Positions 1 to 10,695 of a stretch of 64,000 nt of DNA are shown here, piece by piece. How positions within the stretch are numbered: the first letter of the stretch is position 1; every line of letters starts with the position of its first letter. The stretch is taken from assembly GCF_900104775.1 (NCBI RefSeq), contig NZ_FNSA01000003.1:1116001-1180000 (forward strand). Reading direction: 5' to 3'. This stretch comes from Tsukamurella tyrosinosolvens (GTDB lineage: Bacteria > Actinomycetota > Actinomycetes > Mycobacteriales > Mycobacteriaceae). The position numbers were made by a program, and so were the translations under genes. The notes beneath the pieces were generated by a model that did not search any database, was not told the origin of the DNA, and was given only the letters and a program-made list of their open reading frames with translations.

Positions 1-917
1 TGCTCGTCGCGCCGAACCTCGCTGCGGCGGAGCTCGCGACGAGGATCCTCGCGGCGCGCCGCCGAGCTGCGGCCGCGGACCGCGGCATCCGCCTCGGCGG
101 AGGCCGGCTCGCGGCGGTCGGCGCGATCCCGGTCGGCGCGATCTCGGACGGCCCGGCTGGACCGGTGCGCGGTCGCGCGGCTCTGGTGCCGCTCGGAGCG
201 GCCGCCGCCGTCACCGACGAGGGCGGCGGCCCCGACCGCGCCGGCGGCGGGCGCAGGCCGCAGGCGGGCGAACGCGGCGCGGATCCGATCGCCGATCGGG
301 AGCCCGGCGGACTCGGCGGGCTTCTTCGTCGCGGCGGAACTCGTCGTGTCTCCCGTCGTCGCGGCGGCCGCCGCGGCCGCGGGCTTCGCGGTGCCGGGCT
401 TCGCCGCACCCGCCTTGACGGCCGTCTTGGACGCGGACGTCTTCGCACCCGACGCCGCGCTGCTGCGCTGCGCGCTGCGGGCGTTCGCGGTGAGCGCGCG
501 GTACTGCAGCAGGCGCACGCCGCCGATGACCAGCACGGCCACGGTGGTCCAGAACATCCACGGGAACAGCGAGATCATCGGGAACAGCACGTCGGTGAGG
601 ATCTGGCTGGTCTTGCGCGGGCTGGGGAGGGAGAACCAGCGGTACAGCGGGATCGCGGTGGCGATGATGAGCGGGGGCTGCACCATCGCGGTGAACAGCG
701 CACGGTTGCGCACGGCGAGCACGGCGACGACCGCGCCCACCGACATCGCGAGCACGCCGGCGTTCGCGCCGGCGAACTCGCCCGACGCGAGGGCGCCCGC
801 CGCGGTGAAGACCAGCATGGTCAGGACGGCGCCCCACCACGGCAGACCGGGGACCGTCGCGAGCACGGAACGCTCGTCGACCGGTACCTGGGAGCGGGAC
901 GGTTGGAACTTCGACAC
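1..917 (-). CDS. DUF6542-type membrane protein, C-terminus cut by window edge
   Basis: The frame runs leftward from a GTG at 917 and is still open at base 1, so about 305 codons are visible and the C-terminus is missing. About four hydrophobic segments lie between residues 25 and 140. They are followed by an Ala/Lys/Thr-rich stretch and then an Arg/Asp/Glu-rich low-complexity tail that is probably cytoplasmic. This layout matches the actinobacterial DUF6542 proteins that sit next to ychF in mycobacteria; function unknown. The GTG start is supported by a TACGGT hexamer (minus strand, 929-924) six bases upstream and no Shine-Dalgarno, suggesting leaderless translation. The family call is from memory of gene order plus the membrane/tail layout. 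Confidence 0.7.
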   Translation of the reverse strand, partial: MSKFQPSRSQVPVDERSVLATVPGLPWWGAVLTMLVFTAAGALASGEFAGANAGVLAMSVGAVVAVLAVRNRALFTAMVQPPLIIATAIPLYRWFSLPSPRKTSQILTDVLFPMISLFPWMFWTTVAVLVIGGVRLLQYRALTANARSAQRSSAASGAKTSASKTAVKAGAAKPGTAKPAAAAAAATTGDTTSSAATKKPAESAGLPIGDRIRAAFARLRPAPAAGAVGAAALVGDGGGRSERHQSRATAHRSSRAVRDRADRDRADRREPASAEADAAVRGRSSAARREDPRRELRRSEVRRDE

Positions 918-933
918 AGGTGAACCGTACCGG

Positions 934-2019
934 TTAAGGCTGTGAGAACCGAGAATCTGCCGCCGTGGGGACGGCTCGCGGCGCGCGATCGAGCTCCAGT
1001 GGATCCTCGCGGGAACCGTCCGGCAGGGAGTCGAGGTCGGCCAGGCGGCGGGCCGTGACGCCGACGCGGGAGTTGTACGAGCCGACGGTGGCGTTGAAGG
1101 CCTCGACGGTCCGACCCAGGGCCGTACCCAGTGAGGAGAAGTGACTGTTCAGAACGTCGAATCGTTCGTTCAGTTCGCGGCCGAGCGCCTGGATCCGGGC
1201 GGCGTCCTCGCCGGGGGCGTGCTGCCGCCAGCTCAGCGCGACGGCCCGCAGCATGGCGACGAGCGTGGTCGGTGTGGCGAGCACCACATTCCGGTTCAGT
1301 GCGAACTCGAGCAGCTCCGGATCGGCCTGCAGCGCGGCGTCGAGGAAGGCCTCGGCGGGCACGAACATGACCACCAGCTCCGGCGAGCCGACGGCCTCCC
1401 AGTACCGCTTGCCCGCCAACTGCACGACGTGGGAGCGGAACCGCCGCGCGTGGTCGGAGAGCAGGGCCGCGTGCTCGGCGGGCGGCGCTTCGAGCAACTG
1501 CAGGTAGGCGTCGAGCGGGACCTTCGCGTCGACGGCCAGATCGCGACCGCCCGCCATGTGCACCACGACGTCCGGCCGCACCCGTGCGTCACCGACCGCG
1601 CCGCCCACCTGCGTGGAGAAGTCGCAGTGCCGACTCAGCCCCGCCAGCTCCACCACGCGCTCGAGCTGCAGCTCGCCCCAGCGGCCACGCACCGTCGACG
1701 ACTTCATCGCCGACCGGAGCGTGGCGGTCTCCGCGCGCAGCGCCTCGCTCGTGCGCGCGACGGTGCCGATCTGCTCCCGCAGCCCGGCGAAGGCGGCGAC
1801 CCGGCTGCGTTCCGCGACGGCGAACTCGTGGCCGAGCGAGTCGAGGGTCTGCCGCAGCGGCGCGAGCAGCGCGTTCACGGGTCCGGCCACCGCATCGGGG
1901 GCGGGGACGGCACCGTCGGACCGGAAGGCCGGCGCGGGGAGCGACCGGGCCAGGATGATCCCCACGGCGACGCCGACCAGCAGCGCCAGGAGCGCGACGA
2001 TCAGATGCGAGAGGTCCAT
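934..2019 (-). CDS. rmuC: DNA recombination protein RmuC
   Basis: A 361-residue RmuC-family protein, linked to limiting DNA inversions and recombination and containing a nuclease-like fold. One N-terminal membrane helix (residues about 5-25) is followed by a helical region (about 45-105). The conserved core follows, with RGRWGELQLERVVE near 110, DVVVHMAGGRDLAVDAKVPL near 150 and FVPAEAFLDAAL near 215. These are the hallmark RmuC blocks. The start was set at the ATG at 2019, giving the expected membrane anchor; the frame continues upstream only as a shadow of the next gene. A CATGCT hexamer lies six bases before it. It follows the AI-2E-family gene by 32 bp on the same strand. Confidence 0.93.
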   Translation of the reverse strand: MDLSHLIVALLALLVGVAVGIILARSLPAPAFRSDGAVPAPDAVAGPVNALLAPLRQTLDSLGHEFAVAERSRVAAFAGLREQIGTVARTSEALRAETATLRSAMKSSTVRGRWGELQLERVVELAGLSRHCDFSTQVGGAVGDARVRPDVVVHMAGGRDLAVDAKVPLDAYLQLLEAPPAEHAALLSDHARRFRSHVVQLAGKRYWEAVGSPELVVMFVPAEAFLDAALQADPELLEFALNRNVVLATPTTLVAMLRAVALSWRQHAPGEDAARIQALGRELNERFDVLNSHFSSLGTALGRTVEAFNATVGSYNSRVGVTARRLADLDSLPDGSREDPLELDRAPRAVPTAADSRFSQP

Positions 2020-2051
2020 GCCTTCAGCATGGCCGCCCCCACTGACAAGTT

Positions 2052-3284
2052 TCAGGCCGTGCCGGCCGGGGCGTCCTTCGCGGGCCCGGCGTCCGCCGCC
2101 GCGTCGGACTGCGCGGCCGGTGCCGCGGGCTTGCGCCGGAACTTGTCCCAGAAGCTGGGCTTCGGCTCCTCCTCGGGCGGCGGGGTCTCGCCGGTCTGCT
2201 CGTCGACCAGCTCTCCGAGGTACCGGAACAGCACCGCGATCGCGGCGGCGACGGGCACGGCGAGGAAGGCGCCGATGATGCCGAACTGGGTGCCGCCGAA
2301 GGCGATGGCGAGCAGCACGATCGCGGGGTGCAGCTGCATGGAGCGCGACTGCAGGATCGGCGAGAGCACGTTGCCCTCGAGCTGCTGCACCGCGATGACC
2401 ACCGCGAGCACCGCCAGCGCCGTGCCGAAGCCGTTGGTCACCAGCGCCACGATCACCGCCAGTGCGCCGGCGACGAACGCACCGACGATCGGGATGAAGC
2501 CGCCCAGGAAGGTGATCACGGCCAGGGCGCCCGCGAGGGGGACCTGCAGGATCACCAGGCCGAGGCCGATGAAGAGGGCGTCGATGAAGCTGACGACCGC
2601 CTGGGTGCGGATGAAGCCGCCCAGCGTGGCCCAGATGCGGCTGAGCAGTTCGGCGAAGTGCTCCGAGACCGGCGTGCCCGAATGCCGCTTGAGCCACGGC
2701 ATGAACTTGTCGCCGTCCTTGAGGAAAAAGAAGGTCAGCATCGCGACCATGACGATCGCCACCACGAAGGAGCCCGCGGCGCTGACGCCGGTGAAGACGC
2801 CCGTCGCGATGGTCTCGGCGCTCTCCTGCAGCTTCTTGGTGATCGACGTGACGAACTTGCTGATCTGCTCGTCCTGCAGGTTCAGCGGCGGCCCCTGCGC
2901 CCACTTCTGCACCTTGCCGACGCCCTCGACGGCGCGGTCGGCGATCTCCTTGGACTGCCCGCCGATGGACGGGGCGATGGCGCCGATGATCCCGCCGAGG
3001 AGGCCCAGGGAGAACAGCAGCACGAGCGCGGTCGCGAGCGCGGGCGGTAGGCCCTTGCTCCGCAGCCAGCGCACGGGCGGCCACAGCACCGTGCACAGCA
3101 GGATCGCCAGGAGCACGGGAAGCAGGATCGACCAGAATTCGCCGATCACCCAGCTGAGCACGAACAGCAACGCCGCGACCGCGACCGTCCGCCAGCTCCA
3201 GGTGGCCAGCCAGCGGCCGGCCTCGCCGTAGACCTCGCTGCGGGTCTTCTTGCCCGGCGGCGGGTTCGTCGTCTCTTCGCTCAC
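2052..3284 (-). CDS. AI-2E family transporter (PerM-like membrane protein)
   Basis: A 410-residue integral membrane protein of the AI-2E exporter/PerM family. A hydrophilic N-terminus of about 40 residues is followed by paired helices (about 40-90). Then comes an amphipathic central region and a cluster of helices (about 170-340) with the family block GGFIPIVGAFVAGALAVIVAL and FGGTQFGIIGAFLAVP. The C-terminal tail is Pro/Glu- then Ala-rich. The GTG start at 3284 is chosen because TACGAT lies six bases upstream and the reading frame further up overlaps ogt. The substrate cannot be told from sequence; members export autoinducer-2 or act as Na+/H+ antiporters. The start overlaps the 3' end of ogt by 4 bp. 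Confidence 0.88.
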   Translation of the reverse strand: MSEETTNPPPGKKTRSEVYGEAGRWLATWSWRTVAVAALLFVLSWVIGEFWSILLPVLLAILLCTVLWPPVRWLRSKGLPPALATALVLLFSLGLLGGIIGAIAPSIGGQSKEIADRAVEGVGKVQKWAQGPPLNLQDEQISKFVTSITKKLQESAETIATGVFTGVSAAGSFVVAIVMVAMLTFFFLKDGDKFMPWLKRHSGTPVSEHFAELLSRIWATLGGFIRTQAVVSFIDALFIGLGLVILQVPLAGALAVITFLGGFIPIVGAFVAGALAVIVALVTNGFGTALAVLAVVIAVQQLEGNVLSPILQSRSMQLHPAIVLLAIAFGGTQFGIIGAFLAVPVAAAIAVLFRYLGELVDEQTGETPPPEEEPKPSFWDKFRRKPAAPAAQSDAAADAGPAKDAPAGTA

Positions 3285-3790
3285 GTCGCGATCGTATGTG
3301 CCTCGTGCGTCAACAGCCACTCCTTCACGGCGAGTCCCCACCGGAATCCGCCGAGCGAGCCGTCCAGCCGCAGCACGCGGTGGCAGGGCACGAACAGCGC
3401 TGCCGCGTTGCGGGCGCAGGCCATCGCCGCCGCCCGGACGGCCGCGGGCCGCCCGGACAGGTCGGCGTACTCCGTGTACGTCACGGGTCTTCCCGGTTCG
3501 ACGGTGCGCAGCACGTCCCAGGCATGCTCGACGAACGCGCCGGAGCGCTGGCGCACGACGATGTCGTCGATCGCGGTGACCTCGCCGGCGTGGAAGTCCG
3601 CGACGGCGCGGGTGACGGCGCCGAGCTCGGCCCGTTCCTCGACGGCGGTGGGCCGCAATGCGCTGTGGATGACGGGGAGGAGATCGCCGAGATCCGCGGT
3701 CCACCCGGAGGCGAGCACGGCACCGTCGTCGTCGACGACGGCGGTGAACGGCCCGGTGGGCGTGGCGAGGGTGGAGTACTGGGCGGTCAC
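3281..3790 (-). CDS. ogt: Methylated-DNA-[protein]-cysteine S-methyltransferase
   Basis: A 169-residue suicide methyltransferase that takes O6-methyl (or larger alkyl) groups from guanine onto its own cysteine. The active-site PCHRV motif is present with Cys136. Upstream of it are the winged-helix residues VTYTEYADLSGRPAAVRAAAMA, and FRWGLAVKEWLL forms the end of the fold. Length is normal for Ogt. It is translationally coupled to the Ada-AlkA gene: its GTG start (3790-3788) overlaps the TGA of that gene as GTGA. Together they form an alkylation-repair operon handling O6-alkylguanine and N3-alkyladenine. Confidence 0.95.
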   Translation of the reverse strand: MTAQYSTLATPTGPFTAVVDDDGAVLASGWTADLGDLLPVIHSALRPTAVEERAELGAVTRAVADFHAGEVTAIDDIVVRQRSGAFVEHAWDVLRTVEPGRPVTYTEYADLSGRPAAVRAAAMACARNAAALFVPCHRVLRLDGSLGGFRWGLAVKEWLLTHEAHTIAT

Positions 3791-5259
3791 GGGGCGATCC
3801 TCCGGTCGGTGGTGAGGGAGTGGTTCCACAGGTGCAGGGAGACGTAGCTGCCCCACGGGCTCCAGCGGTCGGCCGCGATGTCGAGCCCGAGGTTCTCCGC
3901 GCCCTTCGCGACGACGAGGTCGGAGGCGAGCAGGGTATCGGGGTCGGCGAGCAGGCGCATCGCCACGTAGTCGGCGGTCCACGGCCCGACACCCTTGAGC
4001 CGGAGCAGTTCCGCGCGGGCCTCCTCCCGGGTCATGCCCGCGTGCAGTACGAGCCGGCCCTCGGCGAGGTCGGCCGCGGCCCCGAGGATCGCGGCGATCC
4101 GGGTCCGCGGGCCGGTGAGGACCTCGCCCCCGCGTTCCGCGACCGCGGCCGGGGTGGGGAAGGCCCGCGTGAGCCGGCCCGACGGGTCGTCGATCTCCGC
4201 GCCGAGCGCCGCGACGAGCCGCGCCTGGTGGGTGGCTGCGGCGGCGATGGATATCTGCTGCCCGATCATGGTGCGCAGCAGCAGCTCCGCGGGGTCGACG
4301 CAGCCGAACAACCGGATGCCGGGTGTCGCCGCCACCAGCGGGGCGAGCTGGGGATCGGCGGCGAGCGCTTCGTCCACCGCGGCCGGATCGGCGTCCAGGT
4401 CCAGCAGGTGCCGCAGCCGGGTCACCGCGGTCGACAGGTCGCTCATCGCGGCGAGCGAGAGGTTGGCACGGACGTACCCGTCTCCCGCGGATCCCAGGTC
4501 GACGGTGGCGATCCCGTTCCCGCCCGGCAGGCTCAGGACGCGGGCGTAGCGGTCGCCGTCGGCGTGCTCGAGGCCGGCGACGGCGTGCGCGGCGAGGAAC
4601 CACCGCACCCAGCCGGTGGCGTACGGTCCGCGGAGCGCGAGGCGCAGGCTCAGCTCCCCGGTCGACGGCCCCGCCGGTTCGGGGCCGCGCTGCGCCCGCA
4701 GCTCCGACGGGGTCCGCGCGAAGACCTCGCGGATCGTGTCGTTGAACTGGCGGATCGAGGTGAAGCCCGCGGCGAAGGCGATGTCGGAGAAGGGCAGTGA
4801 CGTGCCGGTGATGAGGATCCGCGCGGTGGTGGCGCGGTGCGCCCGCGCGAGGGCCAGCGGCCCCGCTCCGAGCTCCGCGGTGAGGACCCTGGTCAGCTGC
4901 CGCGAGCTGTACCCCAGGCGCTCGGCGAGGCCCGTCACGCCGGTCCGGTCGACCACCCCGTCGGCGATGAGGCGCATGGCGCGCGCGGCGAGGTCGGACT
5001 CGAGGTTCCACCGGGGCGAGCCGGGCACGGCGTCGGGCAGGCAGCGCCGGCACGCCCGGTACCCGGCGGCCTGTGCCGCGGCGGCCGTGAGGTGGAAGCT
5101 CACGTTCTGCGCCTTGGGTGTGGTCGCCGGGCACGACGGGCGGCAGTAGATCCCGGTGGTGGCGACGGCCGTGTAGAACTGGCCGTCGAATCTGGGATCG
5201 CGCCCGGCGATCGCCCGGTAGCACCGGTCGAAGTCGAGGTGGGGTGAGCTGGTGGTCAC
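3787..5259 (-). CDS. Ada-type regulator fused to AlkA DNA-3-methyladenine glycosylase
   Basis: A 490-residue fusion. Residues 1-85 are the Ada zinc/methylphosphotriester domain with Cys39, Cys43, Cys70 and Cys73 (GIYCRPSC, CRRC). Residues about 90-190 are an AraC-type helix-turn-helix. About 205-290 is the AlkA N-terminal fold and about 290-485 the HhH-GPD glycosylase, with the hairpin LKGVGPWTADYVAMR and the catalytic Asp region DPDTLLASDL. Methylation of Cys39 by methylphosphotriesters would turn it into an activator, presumably of its own operon with ogt, while the C-terminus excises 3-methyladenine. The start is the GTG at 5259. The fusion is known in actinobacteria. Confidence 0.93.
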   Translation of the reverse strand: MTTSSPHLDFDRCYRAIAGRDPRFDGQFYTAVATTGIYCRPSCPATTPKAQNVSFHLTAAAAQAAGYRACRRCLPDAVPGSPRWNLESDLAARAMRLIADGVVDRTGVTGLAERLGYSSRQLTRVLTAELGAGPLALARAHRATTARILITGTSLPFSDIAFAAGFTSIRQFNDTIREVFARTPSELRAQRGPEPAGPSTGELSLRLALRGPYATGWVRWFLAAHAVAGLEHADGDRYARVLSLPGGNGIATVDLGSAGDGYVRANLSLAAMSDLSTAVTRLRHLLDLDADPAAVDEALAADPQLAPLVAATPGIRLFGCVDPAELLLRTMIGQQISIAAAATHQARLVAALGAEIDDPSGRLTRAFPTPAAVAERGGEVLTGPRTRIAAILGAAADLAEGRLVLHAGMTREEARAELLRLKGVGPWTADYVAMRLLADPDTLLASDLVVAKGAENLGLDIAADRWSPWGSYVSLHLWNHSLTTDRRIAP

Positions 5260-5326
5260 GCCATCGACTCTCGCATCGCCGGGCGGCGAGCGCTAGCGGC
5301 TTTCGGACACCACCGTGCGGCGCGGC

Positions 5327-5527
5327 TCAGCAGCAGCGGGCCTGGACCGTCGCGCCGTCATGCCGGGCCTTCCAGTACTCGCGCTCGGTCATCACGGGCT
5401 CGCCCGGATGCGTCGCGCGACGGTGCTCGACGTACCGCTGGTAGTGGTTGTCGCCCATCACCGAGCCCACGTACCAGCGGATCGCCTTCAGTGCCCGGAT
5501 GATCGGGTCACGCCCAGTGCGTCCCAT
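5327..5527 (-). CDS. YbdD/YjiX family small protein, partner of CstA
   Basis: A 66-residue protein with the family signature: RALKAIRWYVGSVMGDNHYQ near the N-terminus, then TEREYWKARHD, ending in CC. Proteins of this family (YbdD, YjiX) are encoded directly after CstA-type transporters and are needed for their activity. Here the start overlaps the end of cstA by 40 bp. The ATG at 5527 is chosen because it gives the full family length, with a GGAG-type ribosome site (rc of ctcctg) a few bases upstream. Confidence 0.9.
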   Translation of the reverse strand: MGRTGRDPIIRALKAIRWYVGSVMGDNHYQRYVEHRRATHPGEPVMTEREYWKARHDGATVQARCC

Positions 5528-7758
5528 TGCTCCTGCACCTTCCTCTCCGCCGGCGTGGGGATGAGGCCGCTCGGCGCGAACAGTTTGCTCGGTACCGGTT
5601 CCTCCTCGGTGAGCGGGCGGCCGTTGCCGGTCACCGTGCGGTAAATGGTCCACGCACCCATGATCACCACGATGAGCACCATGATCGCGAAGACGATCGA
5701 CAGTGTGCCCTGGATGAAGGTGTTGCGGACCACGGCGTCGATGGCCTCGGGCGTCTTCGCCGAGCCGAAGGACGACTTCCCGGCCTCGGCGGCCGCCTTG
5801 AAGTTGCTGTGCTGCTTCCAGTAGCCCACGGCGGGATCGGAACTGAAGATCTTCTGCCACGACGCGGTCATCGTGATGATGAGGTCCCAGACCAGCGGGA
5901 TCGCGGGTATCCAGACCCACTTGTAGTAGCCCTTCTTGACCACCACCACGACGACCACGGTGAGCGCCATCGCGGCGAGCAGCTGATTGGCGATGCCGAA
6001 CAGCGGGAAGAGCGTGTTGATGCCGCCCAGCGGGTCGGTCACGCCCATGAGCAGGATGCTGCCCCAGGCCGCGACGACGAGCAGCGACGCGACCCACGCT
6101 CCCACGCGCCAGCTCGGATCCTTGAGCCGCTGGAACGGGCCGCCCAGGTTGCTCAGCGCGTCCGAGACGAGGAACCGGGCGACGCGGGTGCCGGCGTCGA
6201 CGGTGGTGAGGATGAACAGCGCCTCGAACATGATCGCGAAGTGGTACCAGAACGACTTCATCGACGAGCCGCCGAAGACCTGATGCAGTACCTCGGACAT
6301 GCCGAAGGCGAGCGTCGGGGCACCGCCCGTGCGGGAGACGATCGACTCCTCGCCGACGTCCTTCGCCGCCTGCGACAGTTGCTGCCCGGTGACCGGATCG
6401 CCGCTCAGGCCCAGCGAGTTGACGTACGTGGCCGCGGTCTCCGCGGTGCCGCCGGTCTTGGCGATCGGCGCGTTCATGGCGAAGTAGAAGTGCTGGTTGA
6501 TGATCGACGCGGTGATCAGCGCCATGATCGCGACGAAGGACTCGGTGAGCATGCCGCCGTAGCCGATCAGCCGCATCTGGCCCTCCTTCTCCAGCAGCTT
6601 CGGCGTGGTGCCGGAGCTGACCAGGGAGTGGAAGCCGGAGAGGGCGCCGCACGCGATGGTGATGAAGAGGAACGGGAACAGCGAACCGGCGAAGACGGGG
6701 CCGTCACCGCGGGTCGCGAAGTCCGAGACGGCGGGTGCCTCCATGAGCGGGCGGGCGATGAGGATGCCCACGGCCAGCAGCACGATGGTGCCGACCTTCA
6801 TGAAGGTCGAGAGGTAGTCGCGCGGCGCGAGCAGTAGCCACACGGGGAGCACGGAGGCGGCGAAGCCGTAGATGATGATCGCCCAGCTGAGCTGGACCGG
6901 CGTGAGGGTGAACAGGTCCTTGCCCCAGCTGCTCTCGCCCACGTAGCGCCCGCCGATCACCGCCGCGAGGAGCAGTACACAGCCGATGAGCGAGACCTCG
7001 GAGACCCGGCCGGGGCGGAGGAAGCGCAGGTAGACGCCCATGAACAGGGCGATGGGGATCGTCGCGGCGATGGAGAAGACGCCCCACGGGCTGTGGCCCA
7101 GTGCCTGCACCACTACGAGTGCGAGCACGGCGATGAGGATGGTCATGATGGCGGCGATGCCGATGATGGCGGCGGCGCCGCCGACGGGGCCGAGCTCGTC
7201 GCGGATCATCTGGCCCAGCGAGCGTCCGCGGCGGCGGGTCGCGACCCACAGCACGAGGTAGTCCTGGACGCAGCCGGCGACCAGGGCACCGACGATGATC
7301 CAGATCGTGCCGGGCAGGTAGCCCATCTGCGCCGCGAGCACGGGGCCCACGAGCGGACCGGCGCCGGCGATCGCGGCGAAGTGGTGGCCGAACAGCACGC
7401 GCCGGTCGGTGGGGAGGTAGTCGGTGCCGTTCTCCAGGACCTCCGCCGGGGTGGCGTGGTCGTCGCGGGGGCGTACCACCTTGAGTTCGATCAGGCGCGC
7501 GTAGAAGCGGTAGCCGACGACGTAGGTGCAGACCGCGGCGAGCACGAACCACACCGCGTTCACCGATTCGCCGCGGGCGAGGGCGATCATCGCCCACGCG
7601 ACGGCGCCGACGAGCGCGATCACGCCGAAGATCACCTTGTGTTTGGTGGTGATGGGGCTGCGGTCGATGACCGCGACGGGCGGCAGGTCCGGGTCCGTTC
7701 GGACGTAGGTGATGTCGCCGTCGGTCTCCGTGGTCGACGGAGCGGTGGGAGCTGACAC
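5488..7758 (-). CDS. cstA: CstA family peptide/pyruvate transporter
   Basis: A 756-residue membrane protein of the carbon-starvation CstA family (peptide uptake; some members are pyruvate:H+ symporters). About 16-18 hydrophobic segments are visible, with family blocks FGHHFAAIAGAGPLVGPVLAAQMGYLPG near 90-115 and SGFHSLVSSGTTPK near 340. The GTG at 7758 is preferred over the ATG at 7806 because AGGAGG lies four bases before it and the protein then begins with a normal hydrophilic tail of about 45 residues. It forms an operon with the overlapping ybdD-like gene. It is divergent from the ABC importer across 327 bp. Confidence 0.94.
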   Translation of the reverse strand: MSAPTAPSTTETDGDITYVRTDPDLPPVAVIDRSPITTKHKVIFGVIALVGAVAWAMIALARGESVNAVWFVLAAVCTYVVGYRFYARLIELKVVRPRDDHATPAEVLENGTDYLPTDRRVLFGHHFAAIAGAGPLVGPVLAAQMGYLPGTIWIIVGALVAGCVQDYLVLWVATRRRGRSLGQMIRDELGPVGGAAAIIGIAAIMTILIAVLALVVVQALGHSPWGVFSIAATIPIALFMGVYLRFLRPGRVSEVSLIGCVLLLAAVIGGRYVGESSWGKDLFTLTPVQLSWAIIIYGFAASVLPVWLLLAPRDYLSTFMKVGTIVLLAVGILIARPLMEAPAVSDFATRGDGPVFAGSLFPFLFITIACGALSGFHSLVSSGTTPKLLEKEGQMRLIGYGGMLTESFVAIMALITASIINQHFYFAMNAPIAKTGGTAETAATYVNSLGLSGDPVTGQQLSQAAKDVGEESIVSRTGGAPTLAFGMSEVLHQVFGGSSMKSFWYHFAIMFEALFILTTVDAGTRVARFLVSDALSNLGGPFQRLKDPSWRVGAWVASLLVVAAWGSILLMGVTDPLGGINTLFPLFGIANQLLAAMALTVVVVVVVKKGYYKWVWIPAIPLVWDLIITMTASWQKIFSSDPAVGYWKQHSNFKAAAEAGKSSFGSAKTPEAIDAVVRNTFIQGTLSIVFAIMVLIVVIMGAWTIYRTVTGNGRPLTEEEPVPSKLFAPSGLIPTPAERKVQEQWDALGVTRSSGH

Positions 7759-7906
7759 GAGGCCTCCTGGGATGTCTACGCCACGGTGGTGGTTCGCAGG
7801 GATCATCGTTTCATCCGAGTGCCCCGGACGTCGTGGAATCCGTCGCGTTGGCTCAGGGGGACGATCGACGGGAGGAATGGCTGCCGCCGTGGTCGCTATC
7901 GGTAGA

Positions 7907-7917
7907 ACATCTGATGT
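7907..7917. promoter_or_regulatory. Upstream operator ACATCTGATGT
   Basis: Palindrome ACATC-T-GATGT with perfect 5-bp arms. It is the distal of two matching sites; centre-to-centre distance to the second is 74 bp, about seven helical turns, which would suit a looping repressor. It lies between the cstA and importer promoters, so it could affect both. Confidence 0.6.
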
Positions 7918-7969
7918 GTGTTCGCTCTATACGTCGAACCTCTCGCGTTTTTCGACAGAATCTCAGCTA

Positions 7970-7999
7970 TTGACATACAAACATCCGATGTCTACTGTG
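7970..7999 (+). promoter_or_regulatory. Importer promoter TTGACA-17-TACTGT with operator in spacer
   Basis: The -35 TTGACA is at 7970-7975 and the -10 TACTGT at 7993-7998, with a 17-base spacer. That is very close to the vegetative consensus and unusually strong for this genome. The palindrome ACATC-C-GATGT (7981-7991) sits inside the spacer, where a bound repressor would block RNA polymerase. A strong core promoter with a spacer operator suggests the importer is off until its ligand appears. Confidence 0.7.
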
Positions 8000-8085
8000 A
8001 TGTAGAACACAGGGCGGCCGATTGTTCGCCCTGACCGAAGGGCCATGGTCGTCGCTGTGTCGGCGCCGGATCGGGTGGTGAGCTC

Positions 8086-9635
<1,550 letters not shown>

Positions 9636-9636
<1 letters not shown>

Positions 9637-10640
9637 TGACCGCGACCACCGCGCCCCCCACCCCCGGTCGCGACGGCGGAGGTTTCGCACTGACGTCGTG
9701 GGTGCGCGGGCAGATGCAGCAGTTCCTGGCCTTCGTCAGCCTCATCGTGATCGTGGCCTTCTTCTCCTTCGCGAGCCCGAACTTCCTGACCGCAGGCAAT
9801 CTCACGGGCATCCTGGTCGCGTCGGTGACCATCGGCCTGCTCGCGCTCGGTACCACCATCGTGATCATCACCGGCGGCATCGATCTGTCGATCGGCACGG
9901 CGATGATCCTCTCCGGCATCATGACCGGCGTCTTCCTCGTGAACTGGAACCTGCCACTGTGGATCGGCGTGATCGGAGGCGTGCTCTTCGGCGCGTTCAT
10001 CGGCCTCGTGAACGGACTCGTCGTCGCCTATCTCGGGATACCGCCCTTCATCGCCACACTCGCCATGATGCTGGTGACCATCGGTGCGTCGCTGGTGATC
10101 TCGGGAACCGAGCCGATCCGGTTCACCACCGTGGAGGGCTTCAGTGCTCTCGCCAACAAGTCGCTGGTGCCGGGAGCGCGCATCCCCCTCAGCGTGGTGC
10201 TCCTCGCCCTCATGGCGGTCATCGCGGGCATCGTGCTCGCCAAGACGAAGCTCGGTCGCTACGCCTACGCCATCGGTAGCAACGAGGAGGCCACTCGGCT
10301 CTCCGGCGTGAACGTCAAGAACTGGAAGGTCGTCGTCTACACCTTCTCCGGCTTCTTCGTCGGTCTGGCCGGTGTTCTCGCCGCCGCCCGGCTCAACTCG
10401 GCGCAGCCCACCGGCGGTCAGGGGCTCGAGCTCGAGGCGATCGCCGCCGTCGTCATCGGAGGCACCTCGCTCGCCGGTGGCCGCGGCACCATCACCGGCA
10501 CGGTGATCGGCATCCTCATCATGAGCGTGCTCACCAACGGCCTGCGAATCATGTCGATCCCGCAGGAGTGGCAGTCCATCGCGGTCGGCGTGGTCATCCT
10601 CGTCGCCGTCTACATCGACATCGTCCGCAAGCGGCCCTGA
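9636..10640 (+). CDS. Sugar-type ABC importer, permease subunit (RbsC-like)
   Basis: A 334-residue membrane protein with a hydrophilic N-terminus of about 30 residues and 8-10 hydrophobic segments. The family blocks TTIVIITGGIDLSIG near 75 and AIAAVVIGGTSLAGGRGTITGT near 265 are diagnostic for the branched-chain/ribose-type permease family. Its ATG overlaps the stop of the ATPase gene as TGATG, so the two are translationally coupled. A GTG one codon earlier (9633) is also possible. It pairs with the ATPase upstream and the lipoprotein downstream to make a complete importer. Confidence 0.95.
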
Positions 10641-10695
10641 CCGCCCTCGCGCAGCCCGCTCCGCCCACCGACCCGCCCCATCCAAGGAGAATTCC

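Larger units (their letters stand above)
7759..8085. other. 327-bp divergent intergenic region cstA / ABC importer
   Basis: This gap holds the control region of two divergent units and no credible gene. On the cstA side I see the AGGAGG site next to its start and a TAGACAT stretch that could be a -10. On the importer side there is a near-consensus promoter (7970-7998) and two copies of an ACATC-N-GATGT palindrome at 7907-7917 and 7981-7991. The leader from the promoter to the ATG at 8086 is about 80 bases. Confidence 0.8.
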
